A stretch of 15,164 bases of DNA from Pavlovales sp. CCMP2436. Its lineage: Eukaryota; Haptophyta; Pavlovophyceae; Pavlovales. Below the pieces are notes generated by a model. That model was not told the DNA's origin. It worked only from the letters and a program-made list of their open reading frames with translations, and made no database searches. The DNA lies in assembly GCA_026770615.1 (NCBI GenBank), contig MU631462.1, positions 210,913 to 226,076 of the forward strand. The letters run 5' to 3'. This document shows, piece by piece, positions 8,350 to 14,948 of this stretch. The position numbers and the translations under genes are program-made. Position 1 is the first letter of the stretch; every line of letters begins with the position of its first letter.

Positions 8350-8880
8350 GGATCCGACCCGCATTCAGGTCCAAACTAAGCGTTCTGCGGATCCGACCCG
8401 CATACAGATCCAAACTATGTTTTCTGCGGATCCGCCCGCAAACAGATCCAAAGTAAGCTTTCTGCGGATCCGCCGAAAAACAGATCCGAAATTAGTCATC
8501 CACGGATCCGACGCAAGAATAGATCTAAAATGTAAGCTTTCAGCGGATCCGCCAAAAAACGCATCCAAGATAAGCGCTTTCTGCGGATCCGCCAAAAAAC
8601 AGATTCAAAATAAAGGCTTTATGCGGATCCGCCAAAAAACAGATCCAAAATAAGGTTTTATGCGGATCCGCCAAAAAACAGATCCAAAATAAGAATTTCT
8701 ACGGATCCGCCAAAAAAACAGATCCAAAATAAAGGCTTTCTTCGGATCCGCCAAAAAACAGATCCAAAATAAGCGCTTTCTTCGGATCCGCCAAGAAACA
8801 GATCCAAAATAAAGGTCTTTCTGAGGATCCGCCAAAAAACAGATCCAAAATAAGCGCTGTCTCGGATCCGACCACATAAC
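8350..8880. repeat. 40-bp BamHI-site minisatellite, about 14 units
   Basis: GGATCC recurs at 8350, 8389, 8428, 8466, 8504, 8545, 8585, 8625, 8664, 8703, 8744, 8784, 8825 and 8864 (spacing 38-41 bp). The unit is GCGGATCCGCC, an A-run, CAGATCCAAAATAAG and a variable GCGCTTTCT spacer. Units in the right half are the most alike; the leftmost have GACCCGC instead of GCCAAAAAA. There are no unique spacers, so this is not a CRISPR array. Confidence 0.97.
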
Positions 8881-8968
8881 GGATCCATAGGCTAGCGCAG
8901 CGAATCCAGGAGTCCGGTAAAGTACGGAACCAGCAGAACGCTGCTGTCACGCGGCGCTGCCACTGGCT

Positions 8969-9112
8969 CGTGGTTACATTAAATTTGGATCCTGCATGCG
9001 GATCGGATCCGCAGACGCCTAATCTAGATCCGTGGTTACATTAAATTTGGATCCTGCATGCGGATCGGATCCGCAGACGCCTAATCTAGATCCGTGGTTA
9101 CATTAAATTTGG
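8969..9112. repeat. 62-bp tandem repeat, 2.3 copies
   Basis: Starts at 8969, 9031 and 9093 with CGTGGTTACATTAAATTTGG; the first two copies are identical across the 62-bp period. Inside each unit a copy of the block's inverted flank (GATCCGCAGACGCCTAATC) is present. The third, partial copy ends where the Helitron-domain frame begins. Confidence 0.96.
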
Positions 9113-9540
9113 AGGCGACACACGTGGTCGCCACGGAAAGCAAGTCCTGGACGATGGGGTTGACCGACTTGAGCTCCTTCTGAAGATCGCGGAGCAGCTC
9201 GGCCGCGCACTGGTACGCCGCAGCGTCGCCGCGGCTCAGCAGCACGGTGCACCCGGTGAACAGGTGACCGAGACGGACGGTGACCTCGCACTCAGCGCTC
9301 GTAAATCTGCGCGAATCTGGGCGTCTCCCCCGCCTCGACGTGCAAGCCGCCGACCTGGCCTCGACCGCACCCCGCACAATGAGGCTCGGCCGCCAAATGC
9401 CCAACACTTGAATGGGCAGCTGCGGTATGGCGGAACCGAAAGCCAGCGCATTGTTGAAGGCGCACGAGCTCTCCTTGAAGAGCTTGGACTGCGGATGGGT
9501 ACCGTCGAAGAGCGACTTGATGACGGGCGGCGGCACAGGC
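9113..9540 (-). pseudogene. Decayed Helitron helicase-like N-terminal domain
   Basis: The minus strand reads PPPVIKSLFDGTHPQSKLF...SCAFNNALAFGSA, the layout of the Helitron_like_N region (PLLxxLL...F...YNxAxAFxS). Then, one frame over at about 9295-9345, GQVGGLHVEAGETPRFAQIYE matches the G-Q-V...LLPEEGxxPxFAQLYxYD motif. Then, back in the first frame, AAELLRDLQKELKSVNPIVQD matches the closing L...LxxxNPYV. Two frame changes, or one small unrecognised intron, break the domain, and no Rep HUH or helicase motifs were found. This domain normally belongs to the RepHel protein of rolling-circle Helitron transposons; here it is a remnant. Confidence 0.6.
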
Positions 9541-10242
9541 CATCCTCAAGCGTGAGGAGCGAGCGGCACGCCCGGCCAGCCGCGGCGAGCCACACAGACG
9601 GCTCGGCAGCGTGGACGGCGCGCCGACGGCTCGTCCGCGCCCGCTCGATGAGGAGCAAGACCGCGCGCAAGGAGCAAGCGGCTCACGCGGCCCAGGCTCG
9701 CACGGACGCCTCGTCTGCGCCCTCTCGACGAGGAGCAAGACGCGCACGATGAGGGCGCGGCTCACCCCGCGCGGTCCAGGCTCACGCGGCCCGCCGTGGG
9801 CTGAATCGAGACGACGAGCAGGACCGCCGCGAGCTCCGGTTTGAAATTAAACTTTAGGTGGGCCGTGCTGGTCCGTGCCGGACGGTCAACCTAATTTGAA
9901 AATTCGCAACGCTATTAAGAGAGAGGATACAAGTCGGCCAATGCGGCCAAAGACTGGCGTCGTGGGAGCTGGGCTTAGTCGCCTCCGGCGTGGCCCTCTA
10001 AAGTCCGTTTTCACACCACCCTGATCACCATGACCGGAGCCAGAGCCTGAGGTGAACCAAGGTGAACACCGGAATCCGTGTGCTAATGCAGACTGCACCC
10101 TCGGACAGCTACCTATGCAGCACTACTCTTATATTAATGTAGGGGGGTTCGGGCTGGCGGTACGTTTCAAATTCAAGTCAGGCTGATCTTAGCACTCCGA
10201 CGCAGGCTCCTACGCGCTACGCTGAAGTGGGGAGCTGGTAAA
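9541..10242. other. GC-rich repeat stretch then AT-rich spacer; no gene
   Basis: 9600-9850 contains an imperfect duplication of about 85 bp (CTCGATGAGGAGCAAGAC at about 9642 and CTCGACGAGGAGCAAGAC at about 9725) with Arg/Ala/Ser-rich shadow frames on both strands. 9890-10020 has a plus-strand frame (RPMRPKTGVVGAGLSRL...) of no known family. The rest, to 10242, shows nothing assignable. Confidence 0.5.
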
Positions 10243-10536
10243 GTGATGGATGATGAGGAAGCAGAAAACAAAGCGCTGGCGTCGCTGCGCAACGCGGAGC
10301 CGCCCGACAGTGCGCGAGCAAGCGAGTCCATTGTATTAAATAACCCTAAACGCCATTGCCCAGGCACACTACCGGAGATCCATCGGCACGCGCAGTGGCG
10401 CCCAAGCCAGCGCAGCCGACTAACCGGCACGCAACAGGCAATGGGCGACGCAGCGCTCAGACCAGCACAACATTCAGAACAGTCAGACGCCAGCTTGAAT
10501 CCCTACCATAAATATAATCGAGAATCGGTGCCATAA
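10243..10536 (+). CDS. Small hypothetical ORF, 97 codons, doubtful
   Basis: An open frame beginning MMDDEEAENKALASLRNAE (the first codon is GTG, the next ATG) and ending NPYHKYNRESVP. It is charged at the N-terminus and Gln/Arg/Ser-rich afterwards, with no recognisable domain. It lies alone between the Helitron debris and the LHC exon, in tail-to-tail orientation with the LHC exon. There is no splice or promoter support. It may be chance or a mobile-element fragment. Confidence 0.2.
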   Translation: MMDDEEAENKALASLRNAEPPDSARASESIVLNNPKRHCPGTLPEIHRHAQWRPSQRSRLTGTQQAMGDAALRPAQHSEQSDASLNPYHKYNRESVP

Positions 10537-10711
10537 CCCGCCATGTAATAAATGACATTGATTGAGTCTATGTACGGCATACCGTTGACAGATACATTTT
10601 ATAACGTTTAATTAATATTAATTTAATTGTGCATATCGGTAACTATAACTGTTGAACAGCTGATGATCCAGTGTCGCGGATCGGAGACCAGTGACGAGGC
10701 GGTTCGTCAGC

Positions 10712-10969
10712 TCAGTTGGTGCGGAAGAAGGAGATTGCGAAGGCGCCGTCCATGAGCTTCTGGAAGTCCACGTACTCATAGATGGGCTTGAAGAGAAGCG
10801 GGATGAGCACCACGATTGACGTCTTGGCGAAGAACTCCTCGATCACGAAGACCGTGACCGCCACCATCGCGAGGCGGCCGTTGTTGATTTCTTTGAGCTG
10901 CATGTCACGCTTGGCCTCGAGCGAGGCGCCGCCGAGGATATTCAGCGGGTCAAAGCCAAAGTCGCCAGG
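10712..10969 (-). CDS. Light-harvesting complex (LHC/FCP-type) protein, last exon only
   Basis: The minus-strand frame from an acceptor CTACTCTAG| at 10970 to a TGA ending at 10712 gives 85 residues beginning PGDFGFDPLNILGG. That is the family's GDxGFDPL motif, here directly ahead of the third transmembrane helix, MQLKEINNGRLAMVAVTVFV, with the ExxNGRLAM chlorophyll-binding signature (Glu and Asn ligands). A further hydrophobic stretch (IVVLIPLLFKPI) and FFRTN end the protein. These are thylakoid antenna proteins of about 200 residues, so helices 1 and 2 and the transit peptide are missing. Only 190 bp separate this exon from the start codon of the divergently oriented sirtuin, and no upstream LHC exon is visible there. 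It is either a stranded 3' exon or a gene whose remaining exons lie across or beyond the sirtuin. Confidence 0.8.
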   Translation of the reverse strand, partial: PGDFGFDPLNILGGASLEAKRDMQLKEINNGRLAMVAVTVFVIEEFFAKTSIVVLIPLLFKPIYEYVDFQKLMDGAFAISFFRTN

Positions 10970-11159
10970 CTAGAGTAGGGGGGGGAGGGGGGGATTCAGC
11001 CAGGGCAGCGGCGAATGTCACAGTCGAAGGCCAAAAACGCGTTGTCGACAACAAATAAGAGCTAAAAATGCCTGAAGGTGGCAGCATGGCCGCCTGCTCG
11101 AAGATTCGCTGAGACAGTACCACTGACCGGTCGAATTGCACACGGGTCTGAGGCACAGC
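10970..11159. promoter_or_regulatory. Spacer between the LHC exon and the sirtuin start
   Basis: 190 bp containing a plus-strand G-rich run at about 10977-10993, which on the minus strand is a C-rich tract just upstream of the LHC acceptor, so it can serve as that intron's polypyrimidine tract. The sirtuin promoter or 5' UTR should lie here too. No TATA-like box or other defined element was found. Confidence 0.4.
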
Positions 11160-14130
11160 ATGATGATTCGCTTCCTGGTGCCGCTCAGCTGCGCCCACGC
11201 CCCGCGCGCGGCCTCGCGCGCGCTGAGCACCGCGCTGCCCGCCGCACTCTCGAGCACCGGTCCCGAGCACCCCGCCGCCGCCGCGATGGCCGCGATGGAT
11301 GCGCTGGCCGAGTTTTGCGCGGGCCGGGGCCGGCTGCTCACGCTGACCGGCGCCGGTGTTTCGACGGACTCCGGCATCCCTGATTACCGCGGTGCGAACG
11401 GCAGCTACAAGCGCGGACACAAACCTGTGCAACATAGCGAGTTTGTCAGCGAGCTCAGGCATCGGCAACGCTACTGGGCCAGGTGTGTAAATATCTATAA
11501 AAACGTCCGGCCCCGTAAAGGTCTCCCATTCTCCCAGTGGTGCAGCAACAACACACTGTTAGCTTATGACCGTTCCCAAGCACACGGATAGCGTCATCAT
11601 CCCCTCGTCGTCATCTGAGCTCTAGCCCTGTTTGCTATCTATAAAGCACTGCTTGCCTTCGTATTGTTTGCAAACCCAATGCCTGTTACTCCACTGTTTG
11701 CTATTCACTGACTGCTACCCCACTGCTTGCTTTCCCACTGCCTGTCATCCTACTGTTTGCAAACCCTGCTATCCCACTGCCTGCTAACCCACTCTCTGCT
11801 GCCCCACTGCCCGCTATCAGTGCCTGCTATCCCACTGTCTGCTATCCCGATGTCTGGTATCCCATTGCCTGATATCTCACTGTTTGCTATCCTGCTGTCT
11901 GATATCCCATTGCTTGCTATTCCAGGTCTATGCTTGGCTGGCGGCCATTCCTGGCTGCGCGGCCCAACCGCTCGCACCGGGCACTCGCGCGGCTGCAGGT
12001 GTGCAGGGGGTGTGCAGGGGATGAAGAGGGGGTGTGCAGGGCTGTATGGTTTTCGCAAGTACCCCCAGACCCCCCCACGCCTGCGGCGAGCTTTCCTGCC
12101 TTCCGCTCCCAGACCCCCGCTGTCTGATATCCCCTTTTATGCGGCTGCAGGCGCACGGCCACCTCGCCGGCGGTCTCATCACGCAAAACGTGGACGGGCT
12201 CCATCAGCGCGCAGGCAGCCAGCCCGTACTCGATCTGCACGGTCGGATGGACGCTGTCAAATGTCTCGACTGCGGCACCATGTCCGCCCGGGCCGACTTT
12301 CAGGCGCGCCTCGAGCTTGCGAACCCGGGCTGGCTGGATGTAGACGTACTAGAGATTCGCGCAGATTCTGACGCGCAGCTCGGTACACTGGACTATTCCT
12401 CTTTCGCCGTGCCGCCCTGCAATGTTTGTGGCGGATCAGTCAAGCCGGACGTAGGTGGGTTTTATGCGTATATATTGAATAATGTATACCGATCATCCCT
12501 TAAAATAAACTTAAAATAAGATGAAATGAAGTGGAAAAAAAAGTTAAAAAAGTGGGATGCCATGATGGATACAAAAAAATTACTTATAGCTGTACTACTA
12601 ATATTCTTCATCCTAATTAGTCTTTTTCGGGGGCTCGATCGACGAAGGCGTCGTGGGGAAGAGCTTGGCCGCTGCCGATGCATGCGACGCGCTACTCGTC
12701 GTCGGTTCGACGTGCAGTACTTACTCGGTACGATATTTATGCGATGTTTATGCGCACAGGAGGTTTTGCCGCCCAGAAGCGAGGAGCATCCTTCGTTCCG
12801 TCAAAAGACAGATAGACGGACAATATACCTAAGAAATTAGTCGACGATGAGAGGATTCGAGCGAAATAAATTATATTATACATAATTATTCCGCTCGAGA
12901 CCCCTGCTTGTCATTGGTTCGACGTGCAGTACCTACTCGGTACAATATTTGCTGGAGCCAGGTCTCGGTTGCTATAAGTCTGCCACTTAAATTCCTGCTG
13001 GCTGCCGTCACTGATATACCTGTCTGTCTTGCTAAGCACAGGCCGCGTGCCCTGACCCCCCCCCTCCCTCTATGTAAAATGCCCTCTGCACTCCCGACTC
13101 TTCTAAGCTGATTAATTTTTACCTCTTTCTCCCTGCTGCTATGACTGAAACGAAATCGCCTGCTTCTGAGCTCTGTCAGTGTTTTTGTATCACTGCAAGA
13201 TGACGCTTAAACTCAAACAGAGTGACGCTCAGACGCTGACACCCGGGGCCACCTGGACGCAGAAACTGCGCCCCAGGCGGTAGAAGTGGCATCATAACAT
13301 AATATAACTGATGTCGGATGTCGATCACGCCTGTGAGTGAACGCCTCCTGTCGCACACTGCTGATCCGCTCTTATTCGAATAGTATTCGTAATAACATCA
13401 ACAACAACAACAACAACAACAACAACAGCTCTAATGAAAAATCGAGTAATAACTGCTTAGGCCTTTCGCTTCGTCAACCGCGCAGTACGCGAATGAAAAT
13501 GTTATGTTATGATGCCCCTTCTACCACCGAGGGCGCAGTCTCTGCGTTCAGGAGGACCCGGGTGTCAGCCTCTGAGTGTCACTCTGTTGAGCTTTAGCGA
13601 TCTATTAATAACTGCGTAGGCCTATCGCCTCGTCGACCGCGCAGCACTAATGAGAAATCTATTTATAACTGCGTCTCTGCCGCCAAGACTAATGCCTGAT
13701 GTCGACCAAGTCAGTGAGTGAGCACCACCTGTTGAACCATGCTCAGGAGGACCCGGGTGTCAGCCTCTGAGTGTCACTCTGTTGAGCTTTAGCGATCTAT
13801 TAATAACTGCGTAGGCCTATCGCCTCGTCGACCGCGCAGCACTAATGAGAAATCTATTTATAACTGCGTCTCTGCCGCCAAGACTAATGCCTGATGTCGA
13901 CCAAGTCAGTGAGTGAGCACCACCTGTTGAACCATGCTGAGCCGCTAATAATATAATAAAATGCGTAGGCCTTTCGTCTTGTCGACCGCGCGGTCAAGCG
14001 TGGTGTGCCTGTCGCACTCCTGAACCTCGGCCCCACGCGCATGCACACGGCCAACACGCCGCTCGCACTCGAGGTGGAGCTCTCGTGTAGCGATGCACTT
14101 GAGCACGTCGCAGCCGAGCTGTGCGTGTAG
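11160..14130 (+). CDS. SIRT4-like (class II) NAD-dependent sirtuin, five exons, 322 aa
   Basis: NAD-dependent protein deacylase/ADP-ribosyltransferase of the sirtuin family. Exons: 11160-11482, 11926-11998, 12151-12454, 12621-12727 and 13969-14130. Phases match at all four junctions; the total is 969 nt including TAG. Motifs: GAGVSTDSGIPDYRG (residues 64-78, NAD binding), TQNVDGLHQRAG (143-154), catalytic His162 in DLHGRM, zinc pairs C170/C173 and C222/C225, KPDVVFFGG (230-238), VVGSTCSTYS (where SSLxVYS is usual) and LNLGPTR. The spacing between the zinc pairs and the LNPxW-like ANPGW segment fit SIRT4. The N-terminus (MMIRFLVPLSCAHAPRAASR...) is basic, hydroxylated and free of acids, like a mitochondrial presequence, as expected of SIRT4. 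ATG 11160 is the first in-frame ATG before that presequence; ATG 11163 follows immediately. Organelle targeting is inferred. Confidence 0.92.
11483..11925 (+). other. Sirtuin intron 1: introner-like start, 15-bp repeat as acceptor tract
   Basis: Begins GTGTGTAAATATCTA and continues with about 50 bp homologous to the start of ELO intron 1. From about 11640 to the acceptor it is a pyrimidine-rich degenerate minisatellite. The last six units are exactly 15 bp each (type ACTGTCTGCTATCCC, from about 11834) and the last one ends directly in CAG, so the repeat itself forms the polypyrimidine tract. Confidence 0.85.
11999..12150 (+). other. Sirtuin intron 2, flanked by an 11-bp direct repeat
   Basis: A 152-nt intron. 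GCGGCTGCAGG spans the donor junction (CTGCAG|GTGTGC) and also the acceptor junction (CTGCAG|GCGCAC), so the exon edge is duplicated at both ends. It contains three GGTGTGCAGGG-type units at its start, a GC-rich element shared with about 2407-2437, and one stray 15-bp unit (CTGTCTGATATCCCC) of the intron 1 minisatellite just before its acceptor. Confidence 0.9.
12455..12620 (+). other. Sirtuin intron 3
   Basis: A 166-nt AT-rich intron, GTGGGTTTT...TCCTAATTAG, with a TCCTAAT branch-point-like sequence immediately before the acceptor. It splits the V234 codon (GTAG|TCTTT), restoring KPDVVFFGG. A 104-codon open frame starting at 12526 runs from this intron into exon 4 in a wrong frame and is not real. 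Confidence 0.85.
12904..12950 (+). repeat. Intronic copy of sirtuin exon 4 end plus donor
   Basis: 47 bp matching 12692-12738 with six differences. The copy encodes LLVIGSTCSTYS where the exon encodes LLVVGSTCSTYS: three codons differ synonymously, one conservatively (Val to Ile). It is followed by GTACAATATTT against GTACGATATTT, so the donor is kept. Confidence 0.93.
13204..13599. repeat. Imperfect inverted repeat, arms about 100 bp
   Basis: 13204-13303 is the imperfect reverse complement (about 80%) of 13501-13599, sharing stretches such as AACAGAGTGAC, GCTGACACCCGG and GCATCATAACATAA. The roughly 200-bp loop includes the (CAA)n run and the first exon 5 edge copy. Nothing coding was found. 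Confidence 0.88.
13399..13427. repeat. (CAA)n microsatellite
   Basis: About nine CAA/AAC triplets within the loop of the intron 4 inverted repeat. Confidence 0.95.
13446..13845 (+). repeat. Three intronic copies of sirtuin exon 5 start with acceptor
   Basis: Each has a TAATAACTGC(G/T)TAG| acceptor, including a branch-point-like TAATAAC, then an exon-like start: AFRFVNRAVRE (from 13461), AYRLVDRAALM (from 13620) and AYRLVDRAALM again (from 13815). The true exon 5 (from 13969) reads AFRLVDRAVKRG. The second and third belong to the perfect 195-bp duplication. The first stops (TGA) right after RAVRE; the second and third stop after about 33 residues (...DVDQVSE). Confidence 0.93.
13548..13937. 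repeat. Perfect 195-bp tandem duplication
   Basis: 13548-13742 and 13743-13937 are identical by eye over 195 bp. The unit runs from TCAGGAGGACCCGGG to CCTGTTGAACCATGC and contains an exon 5 edge copy. Such identity means a very recent duplication or an assembly artefact. Confidence 0.95.
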
Positions 14131-14306
14131 AGGAGCTGTCTGTTAGATGAGCTGTGCGTAAACTCTACGTAGGGGTAGGTTGCCCGCGCAAGGGGGAGAG
14201 GGTGGTGGTTCAACCTTCGGGCATCATCGTGGTTGATAAAGCCGCCGCTGCTGCAATGATACCCCAGGTCCCCGCGGGGCCCATCACCTGGCCGCGTGTT
14301 TAACAG

Positions 14307-14385
14307 CGTAAAATTTTAGAAGAACGTTGTCCCCTAGGACATTGCTCCACCGGACCCGGGCGTTGAGAAATACTCGGATCACTCA
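14307..14385 (+). repeat. Intergenic copy of the ELO intron 1 start
   Basis: GCGTAAAATTTTAG-AAGAACGTT... then CTCCACCGGACCC and GCGTTGAGAAATACTC align over nearly 80 bp with ELO intron 1 read from its donor at 1368 (GTGTGTAAATATCTAG..., CTCCACCGGACCC, GCGTTGAGAAACACTC). This copy has lost the GTGTGT donor form. It makes the family at least three members with sirtuin intron 1. Confidence 0.8.
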
Positions 14386-14516
14386 AGAAATAGTTTGCAA
14401 GGCACAAGAATAGCATCTTGTTAGTGAGTCGAAATCCGAATTAGTGACCAGTCCAGGGAGAAATTGCAAAAGAATCCGGTGAAAATCCTCCTGAGCAACT
14501 CACAAAACAGAGGTGG

Positions 14517-14584
14517 TACACAAAAATTAGTTGCAGATTCGTGAATGGGGTACACAAAAGTTAGTTGCAGATTCGTGAATGGGG
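14517..14584. repeat. 34-bp tandem pair
   Basis: 14517-14550 and 14551-14584 differ at one base (AAATTAG versus AAGTTAG). Each ends GTGAATGGGG; the second copy's end is the left arm of the adjacent hairpin. Confidence 0.97.
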
Positions 14585-14599
14585 CGCTGCCCCATTCAC
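14575..14599 (+). other. Perfect 11-bp hairpin, Helitron-end-like
   Basis: GTGAATGGGGC-GCT-GCCCCATTCAC: 11-bp stem, 3-nt loop. CTGA|T follows 13 nt downstream (14613-14617), matching the CTRR|T end rule of Helitrons, which also carry a hairpin about 10-12 nt before that end. It may instead be only part of the 435-bp element. Confidence 0.7.
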
Positions 14600-14948
14600 A
14601 AATCACAAATATCTGATAAATGTATAGAATAGAGCTCCCCGAGACGAATACAGCAAGCCTAGATCGAGCTCTGTCTTCAATTATGGAGGAGCACAGTGCT
14701 CAGGATGGTCGTCCCCCACTTGCGGACTGACCGGGGGTGACCGAAGCCATAGCCAGCTATTGACACTTAGCGCGCAGGGGTGACCAATGTCTACTTCTTC
14801 GTCCAGGCCACCACTTTTCTCCCTCCCCATTGCGGAATCGCGCCACTAATTCGGATTTCGACCCTAGTAAAGTTCGTATCTTGGATGTAAATATGCTGCT
14901 TTAAGTCACTGTCACACCTAAATATAATATATATATCTCCCGCCAGCC

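Larger units (their letters stand above)
8317..9112. repeat. Satellite block: 40-bp minisatellite with inverted flanking sequence
   Basis: A left flank (about 8317-8358, ACCACGGATCCAGATTAGGC...) is the reverse complement of sequence on the right at about 9049-9106, and of another copy at about 8987-9044. Between them lies a 38-41-bp tandem array. The whole behaves as one composite unit sitting inside the decayed Helitron region. It has no real coding content: the open frames on its minus strand arise because the A-rich unit lacks stops in several frames. Confidence 0.85.
12728..13968 (+). other. Sirtuin intron 4, rich in copies of its own exon edges
   Basis: A 1,241-nt intron, donor TACTCG|GTACGA, acceptor GCGTAG|GCC. 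In order it holds a copy of the exon 4 end plus donor (12904-12950), a left inverted-repeat arm (13204-13303), a (CAA)n run (13399-13427), a first exon 5 edge copy (acceptor at 13460), a right inverted arm (13501-13599) overlapping a perfect 195-bp tandem duplication (13548-13937), and two more exon 5 edge copies (acceptors at 13619 and 13814). Use of these acceptors would give early stops, hence truncated sirtuins. Confidence 0.85.
14428..14862. mobile_element. 435-bp element with 19-bp terminal inverted repeats
   Basis: GTCGAAATCCGAATTAGTG at 14428-14446 is matched exactly by its reverse complement at 14844-14862. The interior has no long ORF but contains a 34-bp tandem pair (14517-14584) and a hairpin. 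Candidate target-site duplications are unclear. It resembles a non-autonomous DNA transposon. Confidence 0.6.
14131..14948. other. Intergenic region downstream of the sirtuin
   Basis: Holds a short repeat of the sirtuin end (GAGCTGTGCGT at about 14117 and again at about 14147), an introner-like copy (14307-14385) and a 435-bp inverted-repeat element (14428-14862). The last 85 bp are AT-rich, with an ATATATAT stretch. No gene was recognised; the sirtuin terminator/poly(A) site must be here but was not identified. Confidence 0.6.

Noticed and set aside
8350..8950. CRISPR-like array or a minus-strand repeat protein (FGSVFWRIRRK type frames)
   Set aside because: The 38-41-bp units are contiguous with no unique spacers. 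Open frames exist in several frames at once because the unit lacks stops; this is a eukaryotic minisatellite.
9236..9844. Several overlapping Arg/Ala-rich open frames on both strands
   Set aside because: GC-rich sequence with an 85-bp imperfect duplication gives open frames everywhere; only the Helitron-like frames carry recognisable motifs.
10950..11468. Two long minus-strand open frames opposite sirtuin exon 1
   Set aside because: Shadows caused by high GC in exon 1; no motifs, and the plus strand carries the sirtuin signature.
11727..12371. 214-codon plus-strand frame across sirtuin introns 1-2 and exons 2-3
   Set aside because: It begins in the 15-bp minisatellite and reads exons 2 and 3 out of frame; the spliced model restores all sirtuin motifs.
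14113..14160. Second copy of the sirtuin stop region (GAGCTGTGCGT) as another exon-edge duplication
   Set aside because: Only about 11 bp match, which is too short to separate from chance.
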